From assembly GCA_030068075.1 (NCBI GenBank), contig CM057842.1:41068659-41132658 (forward strand): 64,000 bases of DNA. Direction: 5' to 3'. Every line of letters starts with the position of its first letter. The stretch's first letter is position 1. This stretch comes from Paguma larvata (lineage: Eukaryota; Chordata; Mammalia; Carnivora; Viverridae). The notes beneath the pieces are model-generated. The model did not search any database. It had not been told where the DNA came from and saw only the letters and a program-made list of their open reading frames with translations. The position numbers and the translations under genes are program-made. Shown piece after piece: positions 22,229 through 34,174 of this stretch.

Positions 22229-22464
22229 TTATTTTTTTTTAATTTTTAAAAAGTTTTTTTACGTTTATTTATTTTTGAGAGTGAGAGAGAGGCAGAGTGT
22301 GAGTGGGGGAGGGGCAGAGAAGAGGGAGACACAGAATGCCAAGCAGGCTTTCAGGCTCCAAGCTGTCAGCACAGAGTGGGACACGGGGCTAGAACCCAAG
22401 AACCGTGAGATCATGACCTAAGCGAGAGTTGGAGGTTTAAGTGACTGAGCCACAAGGGCGCCCC
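22229..22464 (-). mobile_element. SINEC
   Basis: An antisense copy flanked by AAACATTATGCATTTTA (22212-22228) and AAACAGTATGTATTTTA (22465-22481), 15 of 17 matching. This indicates an older insertion than those with perfect duplications. Confidence 0.95.
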
Positions 22465-22484
22465 AAACAGTATGTATTTTAAAT

Positions 22485-23090
22485 TGAGTAGGTTATTCAT
22501 TCAGAAGCTACCTTAAAAAAGAACAGATTAACTTCTCTCTTTTTGTTATTTTACAGAAAACGTTGAGCGCAGTTAAGGATAGAGAGATCAAAGGTAGTAT
22601 TTTTGCCTAGAAGAAGTCCTTATTGTGATTCGAATCTGGGAGACCGAAGTGAGCACACAGAAGCATTAAGATATTACAGGAAATACAGTGCACAAGTTGG
22701 AATACAGTGCACTAAGCAAGGAATGCTAAATTTATCCAGAGGCATGGTATCCGGTATACTTTTTGCATATTATTATTATTATTCTGCATATTTTATATTT
22801 TATGTGTATTTCTATTATTGATAGGAAAAGCAACTCTCCATATACTGAGCGAACTTCTAATTCCAGGCATTATGTAAGTGATATACTGTGGTGTTTCTAC
22901 CTGAGAAAGGAACAAGGAATTATGAGTGATATATTTCTAAATATTTTCATTCCAAACTAATTATCTCAAAGTAGTATGACACTTAAATAGTTCAGTTTCT
23001 CAGGGAAAGGGAATGAGTTGTTCATAAAATGGGTTATCTCTTCAAAAAGCAAACCTATCGATGCTAACTTCCTAGTGTGTTATATAGGAA
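22485..23090. other. Unique AT-rich DNA
   Basis: Only a short (ATT)n run at 22769-22782 is notable. Confidence 0.45.
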
Positions 23091-23109
23091 GACAGAAATA
23101 TTTATGTTT

Positions 23110-23324
23110 TGGGGAGCCTGGGTGGCTCAGTCGGTTGAGCGTCCAACTTCGGCTCAGGTCATGATCCCGCGGTCTGTGAGTTCAAGCCCCGCGTTGGGCT
23201 CTGTGCTGACAGCTCAGAGCCTGGAGCCTGCTTCACATTCTGTGTCTCCCTCTCTCTCTGCCTCTCCCCCACTCATGCTCTGTCTCTCTCTGTCTCGAAA
23301 ATAAATAAAAACATTAAAAAAAAA
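23110..23324 (+). mobile_element. SINEC with perfect target duplication
   Basis: A near-consensus copy (GGAGCCTGGGTGGCTCAGTC head, AAAATAAATAAAAACATTAA tail). The 16-bp duplication AGAAATATTTATGTTT (23094-23109 and 23325-23340) is identical on both sides. Confidence 0.97.
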
Positions 23325-23759
23325 AGAAATATTTATGTTTCATCTTTGACCTTGGATACTAACTCAGAAAGAATAACATTGTCTTCCAACAAAAATCTCT
23401 ACTATTCTTCTTACTGATAAGATTCTTATTGAAGGAACTCATCTCATTAAGGCAGTTCTGATAATAACCTACTGCAAATGCTAACCAATGTCTCTGAATA
23501 GGGTCTGCCTTCTGAGTAGCCTTACCGAAGGGGATAATTGTCTGTGTGGAGATGAGAGTATTGGGAATGTAACTTTTAAAATATTTGAAAATAATGTGAA
23601 TGTTTTAGTTTTTGAAATTTCACTCCAAATTTGCTTTCCTTACTTTCTCTTGGATAATACACAAATCGTTAAGTCTGTCACTTTGAAAAATTATGTCAAA
23701 GTTGGAATAAGCAGTCTGCATTCGGTGTGTCTTGCGTAAATTAATTTATTTCATTCATG

Positions 23760-23885
23760 GGAGTTAGTTCCAAATCCACCACTTTCTAGGAATGTGATCT
23801 CAGGATTCATTTGCCTTTCTCATCTGCACCTCATGCAGATCAAAGGATTTAACACATGCTTGTGGTTTTCAAAGTCATTTTGGCA
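23760..23885 (+). mobile_element. Possible MIR fragment
   Basis: GTTCCAAATCCACCACTTTCTAGGAATGTG followed by TCTCATCTGCA resembles the MIR core, which normally reads as a 'CTGCCACTTACTAGCTGTGTG' to 'CTCATCTGTAAAATG' sequence. It is strongly diverged. Confidence 0.4.
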
Positions 23886-24464
23886 AAGACACTCATTCTT
23901 TAAATCACTGCTTACTCAGAAGCCAGATATGCAAAGCATGTAACTTTAGGGTTACTTGAAGGAAGTCTAATCAGTACAGTTTTATATTTTAATGTATAAC
24001 AAGCAGCTTTGCAACAATATAAAAATTATCATTTTCTTGGTACATACCAAAGAAGAAATGTTAAGTTTGGTTATACATGTTTTTCATCTTTTCTTCCCAC
24101 AAAACTAGCTAACTTCAATCCCTACATATGGAAGGGGTTTCAAAATTTTCTATCACACAGATGTCTAATTACGCATTTTAAATTTAAAAGCATCCCATAG
24201 AAGGGAGAAATTAGTAGATGTAGGGTGAAATGAACTAATGAACACGAATGTGTTAGGTAGCACATCAGATGCACAAGTTACACAAAGGAAAGGTCTCATT
24301 GCCAAGTAAATTTGACAGACACTCACTGATTAAGAAGTCAAATAGATTTCTTTATTGCAGGACTTGTCAGAGCCTTAGGTATTGATAGACATTGTGCTAC
24401 TTTTGGCTCAAGAATAGTATTCTCCAAAGTTAGGTGGCAAACCACTGAACTTGGGGAAAGATGG

Positions 24465-24570
24465 AAATGTGTTCTACTTATTGTTTTATCTTCAGTACCT
24501 CCTATAATGCCTGACACTTACTTTCATCAACTCAGTACATAAGAGTTGATTAATTGAAATGTCTGAGTTT
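24465..24570 (+). mobile_element. L2 LINE 3'-end fragment
   Basis: CAGTACCTCCTATAATGCCTGACA then CTCAGTACATAAGAGTTGATTAATTGAA follows the layout of the L2 3' terminus, which ends in a repeated TGAATGAA-type motif. Confidence 0.4.
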
Positions 24571-24872
24571 TAGTTCTTGTGCAACGACTAAGTAGTTTCT
24601 TGACAGAAGTTCATTACTTCTTTTCCCTGGTACTTTTTCTGTTACATAAGAGACCTTAAAAAAGACAAAATCAAAGCAAGCATGAAACAAACAAAATTCT
24701 GATCTAAACTTTTCTTATATTCTGAGATTTAGAGAAGAGAGTTGCATACTCAGGTGGGCAAGTTGTGCCCTATATAGGAAGAAAAATATGTTTAAGGTCA
24801 GTATTTAACCTCATCTGTGTTATTTCTTACTGCTTTCTGTGTAAGTTATGTTTAAAATACACTTGTTAACTT

Positions 24873-25097
24873 CTTTAAAAAAATTTTTTTAACATTTTTA
24901 TTTTATTTTTGAGAGACATAGCGACAGAGCATGAGCAAGGGAACGGCAGAGAGAGAGGGAGACACAGAATCTGAAGCAGGCTCCAGGCTCTGAGCCGTCA
25001 GCACAGAGCCCGACGCGGGGCTCGAACTCACAGACCGTGAGATCATGACCTGAGCCGAAGTCGGCCGCTTAACCAACTGAGCCACCCAGGCGCCCCC
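24873..25097 (-). mobile_element. SINEC
   Basis: A near-consensus antisense copy. The flanks share only ACACTT-like bases, so the insertion duplication is not secure. Confidence 0.95.
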
Positions 25098-25234
25098 AAA
25101 GGGACACTTCTAATGGACTTCATTCTGGAAAGGATATTATGTTGAGTTTCATTTTTAAGCTTATTCGAAGTAAATTACATTTTTTTTCTCTGTAAGTTCA
25201 TTACAATTGAAAGTAAATGTAGAAAAAATTGTTT

Positions 25235-25450
25235 AATGTTGACACTGAGATACCAGGTGCTATTCTAAAAATAGTACATCTATCATAATATCTTAATTTT
25301 ATTTAATTATTTCGATATTGCATGAGATAGATATTACTGCCTTTATTTTCTTGATGAGAATAAATTTGAAGATCAAAAACACTAAGAAATTTTTCCAAAG
25401 ACACACAACTGGAGATTTACAGAGTTGAGATGTAGATTCAGTTTTATCCT
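25235..25450 (+). mobile_element. MIR SINE
   Basis: ACCAGGTGCTATTCTAAAAATAG, GAGATAGATATTACTGCC, AAGACACACAACTGG and GAGTTGAGATGTAGATTCAG follow MIR order. The element is diverged by many substitutions. Confidence 0.65.
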
Positions 25451-25944
25451 TTCTCAGAATCACATACCCTTAAATAATAAATAATTACAAATTTGAAATC
25501 CAAAAATAAAAATTCCTGTTCCCTCCTGGCTTTGTTAGGACTTCATTACTCTGACAGCAATGGAAAGAAGAAAATGCCTTCTGTATTAAAACCCCTCACC
25601 TCATCAAGAATTTGTGTACTCTTCCAGTTTTACCTCTAAAGTGATGGATGAGTTCAAATAGACAGAAGGTGAGGGATTGGGATATTAATATCTGAGGTCT
25701 CAAACGATTTTCTCCCTCCTATGACAGTATTGAATGTGTTTAAACTAATGTTAGCATCAAGGTCTTCAAAACATCATTCATTGTGGGGAAAAGAGAATCA
25801 ATACTAACATTAGGATTTTCCCTCTTCCTTAAGGCTTTAATTCACTTCTGTGTGTACAACTTACATAGCCAAAGCAGCTAATAAATTTCATTTAATAATA
25901 TTGCCTACGAATTTTACGTGTTCGTCTTTTATTCTTTCACCAGC

Positions 25945-27600
25945 CTCCCTTCATTCACCAAGTATTTATTGAGGACCTATCACGTGCTGGCACTTTGTAG
26001 GCTCTGGGATACGTCCGTGAACAGAAAAGACAAATCTGTGACCTAATGGAGCTCAAGTTTTGATGGGGTGCAGACACATCATAAATAAAATGAATCTGTT
26101 AATATTACAGCACATGAGTATCATAAGCACTGTGGGGAGAAACAGAGAAGGCAGGTAAGTTTTACAGAATAGGACTGAGTTTTACATTGAGTGTTCAGAT
26201 AAGAACTTACCAGGAAAGGTGACCTTTGAACAAATACATGAAAGAGATGAAGAAATGAGCCGGTTGGATATCTGAAGGAAGAGAATTGCAGGTGGGGGAA
26301 ACAGCCAGGTGGCAAGTAGGTTAAAAGCATATCAGGAAGGGAAAGATGGAAAAAGCCATCATAATTACAGTGCAAAAGACATCGTGGACAGCTCTGCATC
26401 ACACCTTGAACTTGGTGGGGCTTCTGTCTTCTTTGATCAGTAGAAGCTGGTAGAAATGATGCTGAATAACTTCTGAGGCTAAGTCACAAAAGTCATGCAA
26501 CTTCCACCAGCTCTTGGGAACCTCACGCTAGAGAAACCCAACTGCCACATAAGAAATCTGACCACCCAGAGGCTGCTGTTTTGGAGAAACCACATGGAAA
26601 GATCTCCTAAGTGAGACAGATAGATGCCTGATGAGCCCCAGCAAATCTGGTCTCCAGATATTTTTGTCGTTCCAGGTCAGCCATCAGATCTGTGAGTGAG
26701 GGAGGCTTCAGGATGACGTCAGCCCTAGCCTCCATCTGGCTGCAGTCACGTGGGAAATCCCAAACCAAAACATCCCAGCGGAGCCTACTGGTTTCCCAGG
26801 ACCTTGAGAAGCCATAATAAATGATTATCATTTTTTTAAGTGTCAGTGTTTTCACATTATTTGTTATGTAATAACTAGATCACTGAAATCAGTAGCCCTT
26901 TAGGTACTTTGAGCAAACAAATGATAAAACATCATTTGTCTTTTAACAGGATTTCTCTGGCTTTGCAAGGGTCAAGAAGAAATCAAGGAGATTAATTATT
27001 CAGGTAGAAGATGTTAGTAGCTTGCATCAGAATGGTAGCAAATAGGGTTTGAGAAGGAATGTAATTTGAAGGTATGGACAAAAGCTTTACCTGATAGATT
27101 GGATGTAGGGTATAAGATAAGTGGTTGAATAAAAATTTCTCCAAGATTTTTGAGCATCTGACCCAATGTAGGACTCATTTACCAAGTTGTGGGAAGAATA
27201 TGGGATTGGCTGGTTTCAAGGTGAAAAATCAGGATCTGAGTTTGGACTTGTTAGGTTTTACACTTCTATTCAATATTAAAATGGAGAAAGAAAGGAAATG
27301 AGTACCTGTCTGAGCCTAGCATTCCTAGATGAGGTCCTATCTGCAGATATAAATGTAGGGGTTTGCCAGTGTATAGAAAACATTCAGCCAGGAAACTTGA
27401 CGAAAGCACAGAGGAAGAAAAGGAAGACCAAGGACTCAGGTGCTTCACTCTTAAGAGGGCAGGAAGATGAGTGGCCAGCACAGGTACTCAAGAGAAACGG
27501 GTCAGAGGTGAGAGAAGAACTAGGAGAAAGTGATGTTCACGGAAGCCAAGTAGAAATAGTAGCGGTGCATACCCAAACAGCAGTATGAAGATTTAAAATC
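25945..27600 (-). mobile_element. L2 LINE (3' end through reverse-transcriptase region), split by MLT1
   Basis: The plus strand shows L2 reversed. Its 3' terminus reads AAGTATTTATTGAGGACCTATC with CACGTGCTGGCAC. Beyond it lie long stretches typical of L2 ORF2 (GAACAAATACATGAAAGAGATG, GGACTTGTTAGG-type bases near 27247). At 27420-27450 the text AAGACCAAGGACTCAGGTGC corresponds, reversed, to the codons of the PQGSVLGP reverse-transcriptase motif, now decayed. An MLT1 LTR occupies about 26395-26890. Confidence 0.7.
26395..26890 (+). mobile_element. MLT1 (MaLR/ERVL) LTR inserted in L2
   Basis: Typical LTR motifs are in order. GACCACCCAGAGGCTGCTG and CCACATGGAAAGA come first, then the GTGAGTGAGGGAGGCTTCAG segment. 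A polyadenylation-like AATAAATGATTATCATTTTTT follows, then the end GTTATGTAATAACTAGATCA. The L2 text is continuous on either side, so the LTR is the younger element. It has no coding content. Confidence 0.75.
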
Positions 27601-28870
27601 TACTTTGTCTTCATTCAAGAATGGCAACAACCAGTACTGGCATCTTGAGTCCATTCTATGTGCAGGTACCAGTCAAACGTTAGCAAATATTGTCACTTAA
27701 AAGTGCAATTTCGGAAACTGGTAGAGAATTGGTAAGAACCTGGAACATTTTGCTAGGGTTGATAACAAATTATAATGAAGAAGAGTAAGTTTAGGAAAGG
27801 ATGTTTGGGCTTTCCTCTATTAGTTGAGCATCGGGGCATCCACTACCATAATATCTCTTCTGTGTTAAGTGGGGACTTTTCTGTAGGACACTGAGGCTGT
27901 CTCAGTCTTTACTGTTTGTGTTGACAGCTCAGATGATCATTAGGGATGCCATATTTGTTTCACCTGCTACATGTGGCCACGCACTTCAATGTATCAGCTG
28001 CAGAAATAAATAAGTCTACCCATCCTATAAAGTGGGCTTTATTTTACAAAAGGAACAATTAAACTTCCCCTTGCTTATTTTTCTGTGCTGTATTTCGTTA
28101 TGTGTATATTTTAATCAACACAGGTTGTCATCGACCTGTTATTTTACCCCTCAAGGGTGTTGGTGTTAAATATAATGTAAAATCTGAAAAAAATAATGCA
28201 CAATAATACACACATATAGCTAGTTTTGAAAGACGATCCCCGAGGATTGTAGTTGCTATTAAATGTTCTGTTTTCAAATGAACATCTAATTAATATGCCT
28301 CATGGTTAGAATGTAAACCTTGTTTCATTAAGAAGAGAGTTTGGGAATTAAAACCATCCTTTCCTCTTCCAGTGTATAAAAAAGAAATTTGAAGTTTAAA
28401 TTCCATAGTTTACTCATTATTAAGGATTGATAACGTGCACAACACACGTGAAAGCGAATGGTCTAAGAGCAGTTGTAGGTTCAGAGCAAAACTGAGATGA
28501 AGATACAAACATTTAATATATAGCTCGTGATCCCATGCATATGTTACCTCCTCCGTTGTCATCATCCCCCACCAGATGGTTAATTTGTTATAATTAATGA
28601 ACTTACGTTGACTTAGCGTAATCACCCAAAGTTCATGGCTTACCTTAAGGCTCACTCTTGGCCTTCTTCATGCTTTGTGTTTGGACAAATGTATAGTGAT
28701 ATGTATCTAATATTACAGTATTATACACTTCCCTAAGAATCCTCTGTGCGTTGCCTGTTCATGCCCTTCTTTCTTGCAGAGTAATTTCACAAGGTTAAAA
28801 ATCCTAAGTGGGTGGTTTTTTTTTCTTCTTAGCATTTTAAATATTCCACTTCATTCTTCTCCTGCTTACA
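27600..28870. other. Unique-looking DNA
   Basis: No repeat or gene recognised. The minus-strand ORF at 28410-28655 has no known motif. Confidence 0.4.
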
Positions 28871-28938
28871 TAGTTTCGAGGAGAGGTTAGATGTAATTCT
28901 TATTTTTTCTCCTGTGTAGCTAGGAAAGGTGTTTCCTG

Positions 28939-28976
28939 CCCCCCCCCCCCCCCCGCCGCAACCCCCTCCCTCCCTC
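28939..28976 (-). repeat. Poly-C tract with C-rich extension (G-quadruplex candidate on minus strand)
   Basis: Sixteen consecutive C (28939-28954) are followed by GCCGCAACCCCCTCCCTCCCTC. On the minus strand this gives four or more G runs separated by short loops. Confidence 0.85.
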
Positions 28977-29325
28977 AATTCCTTTCCCTTAAGTTGGTTT
29001 CTACATTTTGACTAGTTGGATATGTTTGTCATTTGTCCTACTTGGTGTTCTGACCTTTCTGGATCTGGGGTTTGGTATGTGACAATAATTAATTTGAGGG
29101 AGATACTTATATATTATTACATCAAATATTTCTTCTGTTGCTTCCTTCCTTCTCCTTCTGGTATTCCTGTTGCATATCTCTTAAAAATTTTGCAGTATTC
29201 TGCTCTTAGATCTTCTGTTCTTCTATTTTTTTAAATCTATTTTTCTGTTTCTTTTTCAGTTTTGACAATTTCTATCAAGGTATCCTTAGAGCTCAGAGGT
29301 TCTTTCCTCAACCGTGTCTATTTTT

Positions 29326-29546
29326 CTTTTTATTTAAAGAAAATTTTAAATGTTGATTTATTTTTGTGAGAGAGAGAGAGACAGACCATTAGCGGGGGAG
29401 GGGCAGAGAGAGAAAGAGAATTGGAAGCAGGCTCCAGGCCCTGAGCTGTCAGCCCAGAGCCCAACGCGGGGCTAGAACTCAAGAACCGTGAGGTCATGAC
29501 CTGAGCGGAAGTCGGACGCTTAACCGACTGAGCCACCCAGGCGCCC
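29326..29546 (-). mobile_element. SINEC inserted in the L1-like block
   Basis: An antisense copy flanked by CAACCGTGTCTATTTTT (29309-29325) and CAACCGTGTCCAATTTT (29547-29563), 15 of 17 matching. Confidence 0.95.
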
Positions 29547-30729
29547 CAACCGTGTCCAATTTTGTAATGAGCCCATCAAAGGCGTTCTCATTTCCGTCAT
29601 GGTGTTTGATCTCCTGCATTTCTTTCCGCTTCTCTGTTAGGATTTCCACCTCCCTTTGTTAGGACTGTCCACTTGTTCTCGCACGCTGTCCACTTTATCC
29701 TTTAGATCCCTTGGTGTTTTATTCCCAGTTGTGTTAAATTCCCAGTCTGGTCATTCTAACACGCCTGACATGTCTGAGTCTGGTTCTAATGCTTGCTCTG
29801 TTTTTTCAAATAGTTTCTTCTGCCTTTTGGTATGTCTTCTTCAAGGACACTCATGACGTGCCACTTAAAATGAATTGCCATAAATAGGCCTTAGTGATGT
29901 GGTGTGAGGGAGGGAAGTGTTCTGTATTCCTGGATTCCTGGGATTCGGTCTCAGTCTTTAAGTGAGTCGTGCTCCTGGGCTGTGATCGTAACTCGTACAT
30001 GTTGGTTGTTGTTTTTTCCCACCCCCTGTGGGACAGAAGGTCTAGAGTGGCCTGGAATTATGTTTTTTGTTTTGTTTTGTTTTCTGTGCAGAAGGCTAGG
30101 GGAGGTTGGAATTGACTATTTCCCTTCCTCCGGATGCAAGGCTAGAGTGGCTGAAATGGGGTATTTTTCTTTATCTAGATTGATTTGTCTCTGAGAACGG
30201 GCAAACAAATAATAGTTTAGGTTCTGGTAAAATCATTTCTCTTGGAGGCAATGGTAAGAATAAAAGAAGGCTCTGGGTTACTTGACAATGGTTCCTTTTC
30301 CTGTCCCTTAGCCAGAAGCATGAGGGGATTTTTCCCTCCTAATGATTGCAAGACTCTAGTCCAGGTCTGGTAGGTAAAATTCACAGATGTAGATGGGCCT
30401 CCCGGTGACTGGGCCCACTGGAGTTGTTAACTCTGAGTGTTAAACAGGCTGAGCCTCCCATAGTTCATCGATGATAGTTTAGGCTTTAGTACTCAGGCGC
30501 CGGGTCCTGTGGAGGCTTCCACTTAGGGGTTTCTGCTTTTGTAAGTCGTGACTCTCTGTGTTTGCCTGGTGCCTCTCTAGTTTTGGGAGCAGTAGTTTGC
30601 CCCGTGACCTCACTTATCTTGGGGATCTTAGAAGAGTTGTTGATTTTTCAGTTTGTTTGCTTGGCTTTTCTTTTTTTTTTTCTTATAGGATGGAGTGATG
30701 ACCTCCAATCCAGAAGATTACAAACTGAA

Positions 30730-31245
30730 AGTCTTATAATTATTATTTTAATGAATATTCACATTATAACCAGAAAATCAATCAGATTTTTCTGTTTATA
30801 GGTCATTTTTATACTTATATAAAATGCATATTTATATATTTTGCCCACAATTCTAAAATGTTTCATTTTCTTATTAATTTATAGGTGTTCTTATATAAAG
30901 GAGATTTGCTTTATTTTTTATACATGTTGCCAGCATTTCCCTCCAAACTCCTGTGTTTCAGCCTCAAACACTACTGTGTTTTAACACTGGTCGTAATCTC
31001 TTTCTGCACATATAGTACACTATACGTAGTAATAGATAGTAAATATAGTAGAAAAATATCTTTTTGTTTTAGGTTAGAACACTAGGAAGAACTTCTTCAA
31101 CCAATTCTACTTTTCTAAAAATTATAAACACACAGACACACACACGTATACGCATAGGTGTATGTATGTGTATTTGTATATATATGCACACAATATATGT
31201 GTGTGTATGTGTGTTCCATATTTGGAACTGTTTTAAGTAGTGATA
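30730..31245. other. Unique AT-rich DNA with CA/TG run
   Basis: An interrupted CA/TA/TG simple-repeat zone lies at 31128-31213. Nothing else recognised. Confidence 0.5.
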
Positions 31246-31246
31246 T

Positions 31247-31379
31247 GGGAGTGTCTGGGTGCTTTATTCGCTTAAATGTCTGATTCTTGATTTCAGCTCA
31301 AGTTATGATCTCGGGGTCCAGAGTTAACACTCTGCATTGGACTCTGTGCTGGGCATGAAGCCTACTTAAAAAAAAAATT
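31247..31379 (+). mobile_element. Older, short SINEC variant
   Basis: A head-like GGGAGTGTCTGGGTGCTTTATTCG, a TGATTTCAGCTCAAGTTATGATCTC segment, then an abrupt A-rich tail without the CT-rich body. The flanks TTAAGTAGTGATATG and TTAAGTGGTGGTATG match at 13 of 15, marking an old insertion. Confidence 0.8.
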
Positions 31380-31455
31380 AAGTGGTGGTATGAAATCGAG
31401 CCTTCTTATTTCCAGAGCATAGTCAACTATTTCAACACTATGGGTCACGTATTTT

Positions 31456-31688
31456 TAAAAAAATTTTTTTTAAGGTTTATTTGTTTTTGAGAGAGAGAGA
31501 GAGGGAGAGAGAGAGACAGAACTTGAGTTGGAAAGGAGCAGAGAGAGAGGAAGACACAGAATCCAAAGCAGGCTCCAGGCTCCGAGCTGTCAGCACAGAG
31601 CCCGATACGGGGCTCAGTCCCACAAACCGTGAGATCATGACCCGAGCTGAAGTCAGATGCTTAACTGACTGAGCCCCCCAGGTGCCCC
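31456..31688 (-). mobile_element. SINEC
   Basis: An antisense copy with (GA)n expansion in the body (31489-31516) and a head reading GGGGGCACCTGGGGGGCTCAG. The flanks share a TCAC..TTTTT pattern only. Confidence 0.93.
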
Positions 31689-31769
31689 CGAATCACTTTT
31701 TGAACAGTGTTTTCCCCCCCTCTGTTTTTTTTTTTTTCATAAGCAATTCTCTATAAGAGGAATTTCTCA

Positions 31770-32020
31770 AGCATGTGATTCTCACTCAAATTTTTCCTGT
31801 TTCATTCATCCCGAATGCCCATCTTTCCTTTTCGTACTTGGTTTATGCCCCTACTCATTCGTTAAATTCCTTAAATCGTCAGGTCAAGAGTTGTGCTCTC
31901 ATTCTTCTTGTGATGATATCTCGTACTGAACAGCACTGGACTGTTACACTTTTAACTCTCCTGTGATTTGTTCCTGAAGGGCAGAGTCTGTATCTTCATT
32001 CCACTAACATGGGTATTCAG
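31770..32020 (+). mobile_element. Possible L2 LINE 3' fragment
   Basis: Text such as GAAGGGCAGAGTCTGTATCTTCATTCC followed by ATTCAGTAGACTC follows the layout of the L2 3' end ('GAGGGCAGGGACTGTGTCTT'-like). It is diverged. Confidence 0.4.
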
Positions 32021-33905
32021 TAGACTCCGTGAACCAAAGTCAAGTCCCACACCCAAGGAACTTATAGTCTGATTTTAGTTTTGTCTGCTCAGATCCCCAT
32101 GAAGTCTGTGGCACACAAAATGAACTTGAATGTCTGCTGCCAGTGCGAAGTTCTGTCACTCGTACAGGCCAGGTGATATGTTCACATGCAGGGACCCTAC
32201 TTTTACAGGTATGTAGAAACACGGACTAGAGTAATGAAGCTCCTAAAAATTATGCCGCTTTAAGTTTTGTTGGCAAATGGTTACGGTTAGTATGAAAAAT
32301 AGAAAAGCTAGGTGGGAGTAGGCGCAGAGATGATGACACATATCTAAAGTACCTATGGAAGGAGATTTACACTTTTTTCTGTGTGGCCCCATGCGTCATG
32401 AAAAAGAATCGGAGGATATAAAATTCGAGTTAAGTGAGGATATGTTTTTTCTGACTCCCAAGTATCAGGCGGATAGGATATCTTCGGAAGCATTTGGCAT
32501 TTAGTTTTTGAGCTACTCGAGCATTCTGGTAAATTACTCAGTGAAGACGCTCTCAAGTGAATTTAAGCCTTGAAGGACAATATGGTGTCAGACAGTTGTT
32601 CTTATTAATTTTATGTTAAAGAGTAGATTTTTCACTATTAGGATTACTGGCAGAGATGGAAGGACTCAAAATTGCATTAACTGTATTATTGATAAACAAT
32701 AGTGGAAACACCACCGGCAGGATGACGTAGTGTTTGGAAACCACCTACGGTTACCGCTGACCTCATTTTTTGATTCTTTATCTTTGGGTTACTATTTGAG
32801 TGGAACTATTTATTTCCTTGGATGCTCTCAAACCTTCAGTTTTGATAAATAAAACATTTTCAGAACCATCTCGAAATTTTACTGACTACTTGCAAGAAGG
32901 GCTATTTGTATATCTATTCGGTAGTGTTCTCAAGGTCTGTGTTACAGGCATTGCTGGTAACAATATATCTGTTTTGGGGGAAGAGATATATCCACAGTAG
33001 TCAACAATTTGTAGCTGGGTGCAGTATATACCAGGTAGTAATGTCACTTGGTTGTAACATCTGACCTTTGACCTCAACATGTTTTAAATTATACTGTAAA
33101 TTAACATACAGTAAAGAACATACAACTTCAAAATGACAACTTTGTATTTTATATTTAAACTCTTAAAAGGTTTTAAGTTATTACTGAAAAATTAAAATCT
33201 CCCTAATAGTTCCAAAGGACAATGACATGAGGCATGTTTAGCACTATTTTAGATTGATATTTAGAGTAAGATTAGCAAACACTGTCTGTGTTGGTAGGAT
33301 GTGTGATAAGCTTCTGTATAAACTTGATCCATATATTGTGGGAAATTCACCTGAGTTATTCGAGTGTACTGAATGTGTATTGCTGTTTTTTGAAAAGATT
33401 AAAGTGAAGATAAGCAGGCAGATGTGTTGCTCAAAATTCATAAAAACTAATAGTGATCATTTTTAACATCTCATTACATCATTAATGTATTGACATTTCC
33501 CCTTCATAACAGGTAATCTCTTTCCATATGTATTTCCTTTATTGTAATACATGTTTTTAAATATATATGCATAACAAATACTGATAAATTCAAATAGATA
33601 TTCCGGAGTTATAATCCTCAAGGAAATTGGGGTTGCCCTGGAGTGTGGCAAAATCAGAGTTAGCAATTACTGTTTTAAAGTTTCTGTATTTTAGTCAGCC
33701 TGGCAGATTGCGAGCACTGTTTATCTGTAGGAAATGGAAAATGCCTGTGACATTATCTTAGGCAAGGCTTCCAGGCTGGAAGGGCAGCATAAATCTGAGC
33801 TGCTAATTTTGCCAGTTCAGTTTTGTCCTCGTTGTGGAGAAAATCAAAGGGATTTCAGTTGATGCCAGTGCATAATACAGAAATGTTGTGACTTTGAAAA
33901 TCTTT
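32020..33905. other. Unique-looking DNA
   Basis: No repeat or gene recognised. The part at 33690-33880 is less AT-rich, lacks simple repeats and could be a conserved non-coding element; this is an impression from composition only. ORFs at 33244-33466 on both strands are mutual shadows with no motif. Confidence 0.4.
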
Positions 33906-33906
33906 T

Positions 33907-33946
33907 TTTGTTTTGTTTTGTTTTTTAATTTTTATTTATTTTTGAC

Positions 33947-33981
<35 letters not shown>

Positions 33982-34171
33982 AGAGAGAGAGAAAGAGAGA
34001 CCGAGTGCAAGCAGGGGAGGAACAGAGAGAGAGGGAGACACAGAATCCAAAGCAGGCTCCAGGCTCCGAGCCGTCAGCCCAGAGCCCGGCGCGGGGCTCA
34101 TACTCATGAACTGCGAGATCATGACCTGAGCCCAAGTCAGACACTTAATCTACTGAGCCATCCAGGCGTCC
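33907..34171 (-). mobile_element. SINEC with (GA)n expansion
   Basis: A complete antisense copy. The GA-rich body has expanded at 33950-33978 and again before 34000. No clear flanking duplication. Confidence 0.94.
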
Positions 34172-34174
34172 CTG

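Larger units (their letters stand above)
23341..24870. other. Mostly unique DNA with MIR and L2 scraps
   Basis: Weak MIR-like (23760-23885) and L2-like (24465-24570) fragments are listed separately. No gene is recognised. The 83-codon ORF at 23488-23739 has no recognisable motif. Confidence 0.4.
28870..30720 (-). mobile_element. Old LINE-1 3'-region remnant (T-rich on plus strand), split by SINEC
   Basis: A long T-rich block has motifs seen in old L1M-type 3' regions: TGTCTGAGTCTGGTTCTAATGC, TAAATAGGCCTTAGTGATGTGG, repeated AAGGCTAG..GTGG units (30040-30150), and GGATGGAGTGATGACCTCC near the end. Orientation is inferred because the L1 sense strand is A-rich. No intact reading frame remains. 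The ORFs in it are chance. Confidence 0.55.
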
